From contig NZ_FOOC01000003.1 in the NCBI RefSeq assembly GCF_900113085.1, positions 248,001 through 312,000 on the forward strand: 64,000 nt of DNA. Direction: 5' to 3'. This DNA is from Fontimonas thermophila (GTDB lineage: Bacteria > Pseudomonadota > Gammaproteobacteria > Nevskiales > Nevskiaceae). The position numbers and the translations under genes are program-made. Positions 33,514 through 44,544 of this stretch are shown piece by piece (the stretch's first letter is position 1; each line of letters starts with the position of its first letter). The notes under the pieces are model-generated. The model was not told the DNA's origin, did not search any database, and was given only the letters and a program-made list of their open reading frames with translations.

Positions 33514-35889
33514 ATGTCACGAAGCAAGTCCCACGCCACGGATGCCGCCGCCGGCCCGAGCTGGCTCGAACGGCTGCCGCGCGAGGCGGCCATGCTGGTT
33601 TGTCTCGGCTTGTCGCTGTTTCTGCTCGTCACCTTGGTCAGTTTTCATCCGGACGATCCAGGCTGGTCTTCGTCGGGGACGGGCGAGCCGGTCCATAACC
33701 TCGCCGGCGCAGCGGGCGCGTGGATCGCCGATGTGCTGCTTTCGCTGTGCGGTTATGTGGCCTTTCTTCTGCCGTGGGCCGTGCTGCTGATCGGGCTGCG
33801 GATTTTTCGCGCGCCGGAACCCGATGACAGCGGCATGCCGCGCGGGGTGCGGGTCGCCGCCTGGTTCGTGCTGCTCGCCAGCCTGGCCGCGCTCGCCGCA
33901 TTGCACGTCGGCGCCTCGCCGCATTGGGCACCGCAAGGTAGCGGTGGGATCGCCGGGCAATGGCTCGCAGAAAGCCTAGTGGGCGTATTCAACGGTTTCG
34001 GCGCCAGCCTGGTATTGCTGACTCTGGCGATCGCGGCCGCGCCGCTGGCATTGATGTTTTCATGGCTCACAGTGGTTGATCGGCTGGGCGCCTGGATCCT
34101 GGCGCGCATGCAGCGCCGTGAACGGGCTGTCGCGCCCGCCGCTTCTCCCGATACGGCCATCTCCAGTGGTTCCTCTGTGGCCGGCGTCGCCGTGACAGCT
34201 GAATCCACGCCGGAATCCGAAAAATCCGGCGCACCGGTCAAGGAGAAAGACAAGCGCAAGCGCCGTCTGGCCCCGCTGCTGGGCAGCCAGGAAGAACAGC
34301 TCGAACTGCTGCCGGCGCCGCCTGCCGGGGACAAGCCCCGCAACACCACTCGGGCCAAAGCTACCGGTGAGCCGGTTCCGGCGTTCGACGGTGACCCGCT
34401 TCCGCCGCTGACGATTCTCGATCCGCCGCGCCCTTCCGGGCGACAGTACAGCGCGGAGGAGCTGGAGCGTCTGTCCCGCGACGTCGAGCGTCATCTGGAA
34501 TCCTTCGGGGTGAAGGCACAGGTGGTCGCGGCAACGCCCGGGCCGGTCATCACGCGTTTCGAGTTGCAACCCGCCCCCGGGGTGAAGGGTTCACAAATCA
34601 CCAATCTGTCGCGGGATCTGGCGCGCTCGCTGTCGGTGTCGAGCGTGCGCGTGATCGAAGTGATCGAAGGCAAATCGGTGATCGGTTTGGAGATTCCGAA
34701 CCAGCGGCGCGAGATGGTGACGCTCAGCGAGATCGTTGGTTCCAGCGCTTATCGGCATGCGACCTCGCCGTTGACGCTGGCGCTCGGCAAGGACATCGCG
34801 GGGCATCCAGTCGTGGTGGATCTCGCAAAAATGCCGCACCTGCTCGTCGCCGGTACCACCGGCTCGGGCAAGTCGGTCGCGATCAACGCGATGATTCTGT
34901 CGATGCTGTTCAAGGCGACCAAAGACCAGGTGCGCTTCATCTTCATCGACCCGAAGATGCTGGAGCTGTCGGTTTACGAGGGCATTCCGCACTTGCTGAC
35001 ACCGGTGGTCACCGACATGAAAGACGCGGCCAACGCGCTGCGCTGGTGTGTCGGCGAGATGGAGCGGCGATACCGGCTGATGTCGGCATTGGGCGTACGC
35101 AATCTCGCCGGGCTCAACCGCAAGATCGAGGAGGCCGAAAAAGCCGGAGCGCCGATTGCTGATCCGCTCAAGGCCGCACCGCCCGATTTGTTCGATGCCG
35201 AACCGCCACTTTCGCCACCGGAGCTGCTCAAGCCGCTGCCGAACATCGTCGTCATCATCGACGAGCTGGCGGATATGATGATGGTGGTCGGCAAGAAGGT
35301 CGAAGAATTGATCGCACGACTGGCGCAGAAGGCGCGGGCTGCTGGCATCCACCTGATCGTTGCCACACAACGGCCCAGCGTCGATGTCATCACCGGCCTG
35401 ATCAAGGCCAACATCCCATCGCGCCTGGCATTTCAGGTCGCCTCGCGCATCGATTCGCGCACGATTCTGGATGAGATGGGCGCTGAAACCTTGCTCGGTC
35501 ACGGCGATGGTCTGTTCCGGCCGATCGGTGCGAGCCGGCTCGATCGCGTGCATGGCGCATTCGTCGATGATCACGAAGTGCACAAGGTCGTTGCTTATCT
35601 CAAACAGGTGGGGCCGCCGGAATACGTCGAAGATGTCTGTGCCGACGAAGCGCCGGCCAATCCCGGCGGCGAGGATGGCGAGGGTGCCGAAGCCGATCCG
35701 CTCTACGACCAAGCCGTGGCGCTGGTGCTCCAGACGCGCAAGGCATCGGTCTCCTGGGTGCAGCGGCGGCTCAAGATCGGCTACAACCGCGCTGCCCGCA
35801 TGGTCGAACAGATGGAGGCCGCCGGTATCGTCGGGCCCAGCGGGCCGGGGGGTAATCGCGAGATCCTCGTTCCCGGTGGGCATGAGTGA
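33514..35889 (+). CDS. ftsK: DNA translocase FtsK
   Basis: A 791-residue septal DNA translocase that clears the chromosome from the closing septum and activates XerCD at dif. The N-terminus has four expected membrane helices (within about 20-190), then a short linker (about 195-310). The motor domain has Walker A GTTGSGKS (about 447-454) and Walker [13 protein letters not shown] (about 570). A winged-helix gamma domain (about 728-791, [23 protein letters not shown]) reads KOPS sites. The linker is much shorter than E. coli's. Its stop overlaps a GTG in front of lolA. Confidence 0.95.
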   Translation: MSRSKSHATDAAAGPSWLERLPREAAMLVCLGLSLFLLVTLVSFHPDDPGWSSSGTGEPVHNLAGAAGAWIADVLLSLCGYVAFLLPWAVLLIGLRIFRAPEPDDSGMPRGVRVAAWFVLLASLAALAALHVGASPHWAPQGSGGIAGQWLAESLVGVFNGFGASLVLLTLAIAAAPLALMFSWLTVVDRLGAWILARMQRRERAVAPAASPDTAISSGSSVAGVAVTAESTPESEKSGAPVKEKDKRKRRLAPLLGSQEEQLELLPAPPAGDKPRNTTRAKATGEPVPAFDGDPLPPLTILDPPRPSGRQYSAEELERLSRDVERHLESFGVKAQVVAATPGPVITRFELQPAPGVKGSQITNLSRDLARSLSVSSVRVIEVIEGKSVIGLEIPNQRREMVTLSEIVGSSAYRHATSPLTLALGKDIAGHPVVVDLAKMPHLLVAGTTGSGKSVAINAMILSMLFKATKDQVRFIFIDPKMLELSVYEGIPHLLTPVVTDMKDAANALRWCVGEMERRYRLMSALGVRNLAGLNRKIEEAEKAGAPIADPLKAAPPDLFDAEPPLSPPELLKPLPNIVVIIDELADMMMVVGKKVEELIARLAQKARAAGIHLIVATQRPSVDVITGLIKANIPSRLAFQVASRIDSRTILDEMGAETLLGHGDGLFRPIGASRLDRVHGAFVDDHEVHKVVAYLKQVGPPEYVEDVCADEAPANPGGEDGEGAEADPLYDQAVALVLQTRKASVSWVQRRLKIGYNRAARMVEQMEAAGIVGPSGPGGNREILVPGGHE

Positions 35890-35963
35890 GGCGTACCGTG
35901 TTCATTGGCGCGCCAGCCTTGTCGTTTCATACTCTCCAACAGAGTTGTCCGTTGCCCGTCGTC

Positions 35964-36587
35964 ATGATCCGCATCGCTGTCGCTGCCGTATTGTGTCTCT
36001 GCAGTCCGCTCACGTTTGCGGCCAGCGAGGCGCAAGCGCGCCTGCAGCGGTTTCTCACCGAAGTGCAAACCCTGTCGGCCCGTTTCGAGCAGACGCAGTA
36101 CGACGAACACGGCGCTGTGCTGGGCACGCGCAGTGGCGAGTTTGTGCTCGCGCGACCGGGGCGGTTTTACTGGCGCTACGATTTGCCCTACGAACAGCTG
36201 ATGATCTGCGATGGCAAGCAGATCTGGAACTACGAGCCCGATCTCGCCCAGGCGACGGTGCGCGATGCCGACGCGGTGCTGCGCGACACGCCGGCATCGT
36301 TACTGGCGCAAGGCGAGCGCCTCGACGCGCGTTTCGTGATCATTGACGCCGGGCGCGAGGGGGACAGCGAAAAACTCCGGCTCGAGCCACGGACCGCAGA
36401 TGCGGATATCCGTCTGATCGAGCTGTGGCTGCAGGCTTCGGGCGTGCCCGTGCGCATGCGTTTTCACGATCCGCTGGGCGGCGTCAGCGATATCCGTTTT
36501 GAGCATGTGCAGCGCAATCTGCGGGTCGACAGCCGGCGATTCCGTTTCACGCCGCCTGCAGGCGTCGATGTCGTGCAGCTCGATTAG
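35964..36587 (+). CDS. lolA: Outer-membrane lipoprotein carrier protein LolA
   Basis: About 207 residues. LolA ferries lipoproteins across the periplasm from LolCDE to LolB. A signal peptide (MIRIAVAAVLCLCSPLTFAA) precedes the mature chain, which has LQRFLTEVQTLSARFEQTQYDEHG (in substance), GRFYWRYDLPYEQLMICDGKQIWNYEPDL (in substance) and the C-terminal RFRFTPPAGVDVV. ATG 35964 is chosen because it starts the signal peptide; a GTG at 35886, overlapping the ftsK stop, is in frame but would bury the signal peptide. It ends directly against rarA. Confidence 0.94.
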   Translation: MIRIAVAAVLCLCSPLTFAASEAQARLQRFLTEVQTLSARFEQTQYDEHGAVLGTRSGEFVLARPGRFYWRYDLPYEQLMICDGKQIWNYEPDLAQATVRDADAVLRDTPASLLAQGERLDARFVIIDAGREGDSEKLRLEPRTADADIRLIELWLQASGVPVRMRFHDPLGGVSDIRFEHVQRNLRVDSRRFRFTPPAGVDVVQLD

Positions 36588-36596
36588 GTGGATGCG

Positions 36597-37979
36597 ATGA
36601 CGTCGCAGGCTGCCCCGTCAGCGCCGAGCCGGGGCCAGACTGGTCTTTCTCAGCCGCTGGCCGAGCGCATGCGCCCGCAATGCCTCGACGACATCGTCGG
36701 GCAGGATCATCTGCTGGGGCCTGGCGCTCCGCTGCGCAGCTTGCTCGAGGCTGGCAGCGTGCCATCGATGGTGCTCTGGGGGCCGCCCGGGGTCGGCAAG
36801 ACCACGCTCGCACGGCTGATCGCGCAGTACACGCGGGCGCGTTTCGTCACCCTGTCGGCGGTGCTTTCCGGCGTCAAGGAAATCCGCGAGGCAGTGGTGC
36901 AGGCGCAGACCGCCGCTGCCGCGCTCACGCCACAGGCAACGGTGTTATTCATCGACGAAATCCATCGTTTCAACAAGGCGCAGCAGGATGCACTGCTGCC
37001 CTATGTCGAGGACGGTACGCTGACACTTGTCGGTGCGACCACCGAGAATCCCTCGTTCGAGCTCAATGCCGCGCTGTTGTCGCGCGTGCGCGTCTTCGTG
37101 CTGCGCGCGCTGTCGGCCGAGGATGTGCGCAAGGTGTTGCAGCGCGCCTTGATCGATGCCGGTCACGGCTGCGGGCTTGCCGCGGATGCGCTGCCACCGC
37201 ACTGGCTCGATCGTTTTGCCGAGGCGGCGGACGGGGATGCGCGCCGCGGGCTTGTGCTGCTGGAGACGGCCATGGAGCTGGTTCGTGCACAGACACGGGA
37301 ATCTGGCTCCGGCGCTGAGTTCCGATTCGACGATGCCGTGCTCGCGCGCCTCGTCGGCCAGGGTCTACGGCGTTTCGACAAGCAGGGAGAGAACTTTTAC
37401 GACCAGATCTCGGCGCTGCACAAGTCGGTGCGCGGGAGCGATCCCGATGCCGCGCTGTACTGGCTGGCGCGGATGCTCGACGGCGGCTGCGATCCGCACT
37501 ACATCGCGCGTCGCGTGCTGCGCATGGCCGTCGAGGACATCGGTCTTGCCGATCCGCGCGCGCAGGCGCTGTGCCTGGACGCCTGGGATACCTACCAGCG
37601 GCTTGGCAGCCCGGAAGGGGAGCTGGCACTCGCCGCGGCCGTCGTCTATCTCGCCTGTGCGCCCAAGAGCAATGCGGTGTACACCGCCTACGGCGCTGCG
37701 CGCCGGCTCGTCGAGGGCAGCGGCTCGCTCGAAGTCCCGATGCATTTGCGCAACGCGCCGACACGCTTGATGAAAGATCTCGGTTACGGCCGTGGCTATC
37801 GGTACGATCACGACGAGGAAGGCGCCCACGCCGCAGGCCAGCAGTTCCTGCCCGACCGTCTCGTCGGCACCGAGCTGTACCATCCGGTGGCACGGGGTTT
37901 CGAGATCCGGATCGCCGAGAAGCTCGCGGTCTTGCGCCAGCAGCGCACAAGCCCACGTTCCGGTGAGGAGCACACATGA
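36597..37979 (+). CDS. rarA: Replication-associated recombination protein RarA (MgsA)
   Basis: About 460 residues. This AAA+ ATPase, related to clamp-loader subunits, acts at stalled replication forks. It shows PLAERMRPQCLDDIVGQDHLLG (in substance, about 18-40), Walker A GPPGVGKTT (about 62-70), Walker B LFIDEIHRFNKAQQDALLP (about 117) and the sensor-1 GATTENPSFELNAALLSR. ATG 36597 has AGGTGG six bases upstream; the GTG at 36588 is also in frame. It overlaps crcB by four bases. Confidence 0.95.
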   Translation: MTSQAAPSAPSRGQTGLSQPLAERMRPQCLDDIVGQDHLLGPGAPLRSLLEAGSVPSMVLWGPPGVGKTTLARLIAQYTRARFVTLSAVLSGVKEIREAVVQAQTAAAALTPQATVLFIDEIHRFNKAQQDALLPYVEDGTLTLVGATTENPSFELNAALLSRVRVFVLRALSAEDVRKVLQRALIDAGHGCGLAADALPPHWLDRFAEAADGDARRGLVLLETAMELVRAQTRESGSGAEFRFDDAVLARLVGQGLRRFDKQGENFYDQISALHKSVRGSDPDAALYWLARMLDGGCDPHYIARRVLRMAVEDIGLADPRAQALCLDAWDTYQRLGSPEGELALAAAVVYLACAPKSNAVYTAYGAARRLVEGSGSLEVPMHLRNAPTRLMKDLGYGRGYRYDHDEEGAHAAGQQFLPDRLVGTELYHPVARGFEIRIAEKLAVLRQQRTSPRSGEEHT

Positions 37980-38356
37980 TGCAATGGCTTGCGGTTGCGC
38001 TGGGCGGCGCACTCGGTGCCTTGGCGCGCTTTGGTATCGTGCGCCTGCTGACAGCCTGGTTCGGTCCGGCCTTTCCGCTGGGAACGCTCACGGTGAACGT
38101 GGCCGGCAGCCTCGCCGCCGGTTTGCTATACGTGCGCCTGGTAGAGCAGGGTGCGACCGACGGTGTGCTGTGTGCGCTGCTCATCGTCGGCTTTCTCGGC
38201 GCGTTCACGACATTCTCGGCCTTTTCGGTGGAGACGCTGCGCCTGCTCGAGGACGTCGGTCTTGGCGCAGCCGCGCTCAACGTCGCGCTCAACCTGGTGC
38301 TGTGCCTGGCCGCTTGTGGGCTGGGTTTGTGGATCGGCCGCGCATACTTCGCGTGA
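37976..38356 (+). CDS. crcB: Fluoride efflux channel CrcB (Fluc)
   Basis: A 126-residue membrane protein with four helices. The signatures GGALGALARF (about 9-18), PLGTLTVNVAGS (about 41, with the central Asn) and GFLGAFTTFSAFSVE (about 71-85) are those of Fluc channels, which export fluoride as dual-topology dimers. It overlaps the rarA stop. No fluoride riboswitch is apparent, as the start lies inside rarA. The position rarA-crcB-serS is conserved in Pseudomonas. Confidence 0.95.
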   Translation: MMQWLAVALGGALGALARFGIVRLLTAWFGPAFPLGTLTVNVAGSLAAGLLYVRLVEQGATDGVLCALLIVGFLGAFTTFSAFSVETLRLLEDVGLGAAALNVALNLVLCLAACGLGLWIGRAYFA

Positions 38357-38381
38357 AGGCTGCGACGCAGCCCTACAATAA

Positions 38382-39695
<1,314 letters not shown>

Positions 39696-39816
39696 AGTAT
39701 TGCGCACCGCATCACATGCCGGGGATTGAGTTTCTGCGCAAGACATTCCAAACTGTGGCTGGGGAGCTGCCCTGTCGGCATGCCCTAGGCCTCACAAAAC
39801 CAAAGGACCAAGCGCG

Positions 39817-40596
39817 ATGAAAAGTGTGAACTTCTCTTTTGCCGTGGGGGCCGTTGCGCTCGCCGCCGCAACTCCAGCTGCATTTGCCCAGGACGTGGCT
39901 GGGTCCACGGCGTCGCAGGTACTCGCCATTCCACAGGGTTACGCCGCATCCGCCTTCCAGGTGCCGATCGGTTCCGGCGCCGGCTGGGGGGGCATCGGTG
40001 TCGGTCTCTATGGACAGACCCTTGATGACGACATCTTCGCAGACGACTACGACGGCTCGGTTGGTCTCAACATCGGGCTGGGCGATCCGTCCAAGTATGT
40101 CGGTCTCGACGTGTCGGCCAGCTTCGCATCTTTGTCCGACGCAGACGGCAGCGACGATGGGCTTGGCGAGGCTGGCTCAGTCGGTCTCAAACTCCACACC
40201 AACCTGCCGGGGTACGCTTCAGTAGCCATCGGTGTGCAGACGATTGGACGGTGGGGCGCGGTTGCCGACGGCGGCAACGAATCAAGTGTCTATGCCGTGG
40301 CGTCGAAATACTTTGCACTGGGCGGCCAAGGCCTGGTGGCGACCCTCGGTATGGGGGATGGCGCTTTCCACGACGAGGCCAATGGCGTCGGCGTCTTCGG
40401 CGCGTTGGCTTACTATCCCGTCACCTGGTTTTCGGTGATCGGTGAGTACACGGGCCGCTTTGCGAATCTTGCGGTATCGGTGGCGCCGATCCAGCGTTGG
40501 CCGGTGACCCTGACCGCGGGCGCCGTCAATCTCGGCGACCGTTTCGACCTCGGCACCCAGTTTGCCGCCAGCGTCGGCGTCGGTTTCAGTTTCTGA
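39817..40596 (+). CDS. Putative outer-membrane beta-barrel protein, unknown function
   Basis: A 259-residue protein with a clear signal peptide (MKSVNFSFAVGAVALAAATPAAFAQ, cleavage near 25). The mature chain alternates Gly/aromatic-rich strands (GWGGIGVGLYGQ, GSVGLNIGLG, GSVGLKLHTN, GVFGALAYYP, FAASVGVGFSF) with acidic turns rich in Asp (about 70-80 and 105-118), and ends in Phe, the usual barrel C-terminal signal. I cannot place it in a named family. The acidic turns could bind calcium, which is speculative. It is followed 36 bases later by a small exported protein and then a terminator, so the two probably form an operon. Confidence 0.75.
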   Translation: MKSVNFSFAVGAVALAAATPAAFAQDVAGSTASQVLAIPQGYAASAFQVPIGSGAGWGGIGVGLYGQTLDDDIFADDYDGSVGLNIGLGDPSKYVGLDVSASFASLSDADGSDDGLGEAGSVGLKLHTNLPGYASVAIGVQTIGRWGAVADGGNESSVYAVASKYFALGGQGLVATLGMGDGAFHDEANGVGVFGALAYYPVTWFSVIGEYTGRFANLAVSVAPIQRWPVTLTAGAVNLGDRFDLGTQFAASVGVGFSF

Positions 40597-40632
40597 AGAC
40601 CCCGCCGGGCGTTTTCACCACGGAGCTTGACT

Positions 40633-40950
40633 ATGAACTTGAAGACTCTTGCAGCCGCCGCCTTGATGGGTCTGTGTGCATCGGGTGTGGCTTGGGCCCA
40701 GTCTGGTAATTCCGGCTCAGGCCCGGGCGGCACGAACGTCGATAACATCGCGTTCAGCGTCAGTGGTAACCAGGTGGTCATCACCGCGGATGGCGTTGTC
40801 GCTGGCACGGTTCAGCTCCAGCCGGGGCAGAGTCCTGCGGAGGCGATCCGCGCCTTGATCGCTAGACTCGAGGCCTCCGGAGGCGCGTTCGCTGGCCTGC
40901 AGGCGCAGGCGCTGCGGGCAGCGGCCAAAGCCGCCGGTTTATTCGGCTGA
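40633..40950 (+). CDS. Small exported protein of unknown function
   Basis: About 105 residues with a signal peptide (MNLKTLAAAALMGLCASGVAWA). The mature chain is Gly/Ser-rich at first (QSGNSGSGPGG), then a short beta-rich segment (NIAFSVSGNQVVITADGVVAGTVQLQ), then an Ala-rich helix (AEAIRALIARLEASGGAFAGLQAQALRAAAKAAGLFG). No cysteine follows the cleavage site, so it is not a lipoprotein. No family recognised. ATG 40633 is preferred to the TTG at 40627. An intrinsic terminator begins 22 bases after the stop. Confidence 0.72.
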   Translation: MNLKTLAAAALMGLCASGVAWAQSGNSGSGPGGTNVDNIAFSVSGNQVVITADGVVAGTVQLQPGQSPAEAIRALIARLEASGGAFAGLQAQALRAAAKAAGLFG

Positions 40951-40971
40951 TCGTGCACTGATCGATGGCAC

Positions 40972-41001
40972 ACCCGCCTGGCAGTTGCCAGGCGGGTTTT
41001 T
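40972..41001 (+). terminator. Rho-independent terminator
   Basis: The arms acccgcctggca (40972-40983) and tgccaggcgggt (40986-40997) are perfectly complementary, giving a stem of ten or more pairs with a small loop, followed directly by a T-run to 41001. It ends the exported-protein operon and also shields it from the DUF934/cysI genes that come from the opposite strand. Confidence 0.93.
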
Positions 41002-41145
41002 CGTGTCCGCTGCCGAGTCGACCGTCGACGGTTGTAGCGGGGATGGGCCGGCACACCGTGATTGGGACCCTGGGCAGCAGCAAGACGCACCGCGCAAGAC
41101 TACCCGATGGCGAGCGTATGCTTGCCGGTCCTCAAAAAGCGAGGT

Positions 41146-41649
41146 TTACCGGCTGCGACGCCGCATCATGACCGATTCAGCAGCGCCCGGCGAGGTTTGG
41201 TACCACAGAATCTCGCGCGCGCGGACCCATTCGGTGATGAAGCGCTGCGGGTCTTGATCCTGGCGCAGTACGAAGGCGTTGATGCCGCACCGGTACATTT
41301 CGCGAACCTGGTCGATGGTGACGGCAACGCCGCTGGCGCGGATCTCGCCGGGATAGCGATAGCGTTCGCGCAGCAGACGTGCCTGGCTGTAGGCACGGCC
41401 ATCGCCGAAAGCGGGGAATTGCAGTTCGATCAGCGGCCGGTCTGCGATGAGCGGCCAGACGTCCGCAAGGTCTGCGGTATTGGGCAGACGGATGCCGATG
41501 TTCGCGGCAGCGCTCGCCCGCAGCGGTTCGTGCTCGGATAACCAGCGCTCGAGCGAGACGATGAAGTTCCCGGAGGTCGGCAGCGGCGCGTCGTCGGCGA
41601 GTGCGCAATAGTCGTCGTGGGCGATGGCTCCATCGCGGATCAGGATCAT
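41146..41649 (-). CDS. DUF934 domain protein, sulfite-reductase associated
   Basis: A 167-residue protein. The family signature NIGIRLPNTADLADVWPLIADRPLIELQFPAFGDGRAYSQARLLRERY (in substance, about 50-97) is clear, with the conserved FGDGRAYSQARLLR. DUF934 proteins are encoded directly after cysI in many proteobacteria that lack cysJ-cysI pairs. Their role is not fixed; an accessory part in sulfite reduction or electron transfer is inferred. ATG 41649 overlaps the cysI stop by four bases, so expression is coupled. Confidence 0.9.
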   Translation of the reverse strand: MILIRDGAIAHDDYCALADDAPLPTSGNFIVSLERWLSEHEPLRASAAANIGIRLPNTADLADVWPLIADRPLIELQFPAFGDGRAYSQARLLRERYRYPGEIRASGVAVTIDQVREMYRCGINAFVLRQDQDPQRFITEWVRAREILWYQTSPGAAESVMMRRRSR

Positions 41650-43313
41650 GCGGCGACCTCCTCGCTGTAGAGGCGGGCCTTGAACGGCGCCATGCCGATG
41701 CGCCGGTAGCACTGCAGGAAGGTCTCCTCCTCGTCGCGGCGATGTTCGAGATAGACCTCGATGATGCGTTCGATCGCATCCGCGATCTCGGCCCGGCTGA
41801 AAGACGGGCCGGTGCGGTCTCCGAGGCTGGCGTCGTTCTCGGCGCTGCCGCCGAGCGTCACCTGGTACCACTCTTCGCCTTTCTTATCGACGCCGAGGAT
41901 ACCGATGTGGCCGACGCTGTGGTGCCCGCAGCCATTCATGCAGCCTGACATCTTGAGCTTGATCTCGCCTATGTCGTACAGGTGGTCGAGCGAGTCGAAG
42001 CGGTCGTTGATTTCGGCCGCCACCCCGATCGAACCCGCATTGGCCAGCGAGCAGAAATCAAGGCCCGGGCAGCAGATGAGGTCGGTCAGCAGCCCGATGT
42101 TCGGCGTGGCCAGGCCGGCGTTGCGCAGCGCCTGCCAGACGGTGAAGACGTCTTTTTGTTCGACATCGGCAAGCACGAGGTTTTGATCGTGTGTCGAGCG
42201 GATTTCACCAAAGCTGTAGCGCTCGGCTAAGTCCGCGACCAGGTCCATCTGTTCGGCGGTGATATCGCCGGGTGCAACGCCCGGTGCCTTGAGTGACACG
42301 AAAACGATCTTGTAGCCGGGCATACGGTGCGGTCGCACGTTGCGCTTGACGAATGCGGCAAAGGCGCGGTCGGCCGCGACGGCAGCATCGAAACTGCGGT
42401 CGGAGGCTGCATCGTGGCGATACGCAGGCGCTGTGAAATGCGCCTTCATGCGTTCGAGATCCTGCGGCTGTAGATCGAGCGCGGTGCGGTCGATTTGCGA
42501 CCATTCGTGCTCGACCATCTGCGTGAATTTCGCGGGCCCCAAGTCTTTGACCAGAATCTTGATGCGCGCGCGGTGGATGTTGTCGCGCCGGCCCAGGCGG
42601 TTGTAGACGCGCAGGATCGCCTCCAGGTAAGACAGCAGTTGCGCTTCCGGCAGGAAGTCGCGGATCTTGTGCGCGAGCATCGGCATGCGTCCAAGACCGC
42701 CGCCGACATAGATTTCGTAGCCGAGCTCACCGGTTGTGCTGCGTACGATATGCACGCCGATGTCGTGGACGCGCGTTGCGGCACGGTCGGTCGTCGAGGA
42801 GGAAAAGGCGATCTTGAATTTGCGCGGCAGCCAGTTGAACTCGGGGTGGAATGTCGCCCATTGCCGCGTGATTTCGCAGTAGGGGCGCGGATCGACCAGT
42901 TCGTCGTGGGCCACGCCGGCAAGATGATCGGTGGTGATGTTGCGGATGCAGTTGCCAGAGGTCTGGATGGCGTGCATCTGCACCGAGGCGAGATCGGCGA
43001 GGATGTCCGGCACCTGTTCGAGACGGGGCCAGTTGAACTGGATGTTCTGGCGGGTTGTGAAATGTCCGTAGCCCTTGTCGTAGGTGCGCGCGATGTGCGC
43101 GAGCATGCGCATCTGCCGGGCCGAGAGAAGGCCATAGGGGATCGAGACGCGTAGCATCGGCGCGAAGCGCTGGATGTAAAGGCCATTGCGCAGGCGCAGC
43201 GAGCGGAATTCATCCTCCGACAGTTCGCCGGCGAGAAAGCGCCGCGTCTGATCGCGGAATTGCTCGACGCGTTGGTCGACGAGACGCTGGTCGTAGGCGT
43301 CGTACTGATACAT
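41646..43313 (-). CDS. cysI: Sulfite reductase hemoprotein (nitrite/sulfite reductase family)
   Basis: A 555-residue siroheme/[4Fe-4S] enzyme that reduces sulfite to sulfide. Two ferrodoxin-like half domains and two 4Fe-4S/siroheme domains are recognisable. YGHFTTRQNIQFNWPRLE binds siroheme (about 83-100), and the cluster ligands lie in CCPGLDFCSLA (about 414-424) and SGCMNGCGHH (about 450-459). It lacks a CysJ partner in the operon, so it may use ferredoxin or another donor. It lies 144 bases downstream of cysB on the same strand, and is presumably CysB-activated. Confidence 0.92.
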   Translation of the reverse strand: MYQYDAYDQRLVDQRVEQFRDQTRRFLAGELSEDEFRSLRLRNGLYIQRFAPMLRVSIPYGLLSARQMRMLAHIARTYDKGYGHFTTRQNIQFNWPRLEQVPDILADLASVQMHAIQTSGNCIRNITTDHLAGVAHDELVDPRPYCEITRQWATFHPEFNWLPRKFKIAFSSSTTDRAATRVHDIGVHIVRSTTGELGYEIYVGGGLGRMPMLAHKIRDFLPEAQLLSYLEAILRVYNRLGRRDNIHRARIKILVKDLGPAKFTQMVEHEWSQIDRTALDLQPQDLERMKAHFTAPAYRHDAASDRSFDAAVAADRAFAAFVKRNVRPHRMPGYKIVFVSLKAPGVAPGDITAEQMDLVADLAERYSFGEIRSTHDQNLVLADVEQKDVFTVWQALRNAGLATPNIGLLTDLICCPGLDFCSLANAGSIGVAAEINDRFDSLDHLYDIGEIKLKMSGCMNGCGHHSVGHIGILGVDKKGEEWYQVTLGGSAENDASLGDRTGPSFSRAEIADAIERIIEVYLEHRRDEEETFLQCYRRIGMAPFKARLYSEEVAA

Positions 43314-43457
43314 GGGCGCTGGTGTCAGGATCCGGAAAGGATGGATGGGTCAACGGCGCGCGCAGGGTAGCAGCCGCGCGCGCCGGACCGAAGGCGATAC
43401 GCGGCCTAAGTTCAGAACCAAGTGTTATGAGCAGTGGCCGATCGTTACGGCCTGTTC

Positions 43458-44501
<1,044 letters not shown>

Positions 44502-44544
44502 CATCCCATTGTGCATTGCCGAGATGTGTGGTCTTAATGATCCT

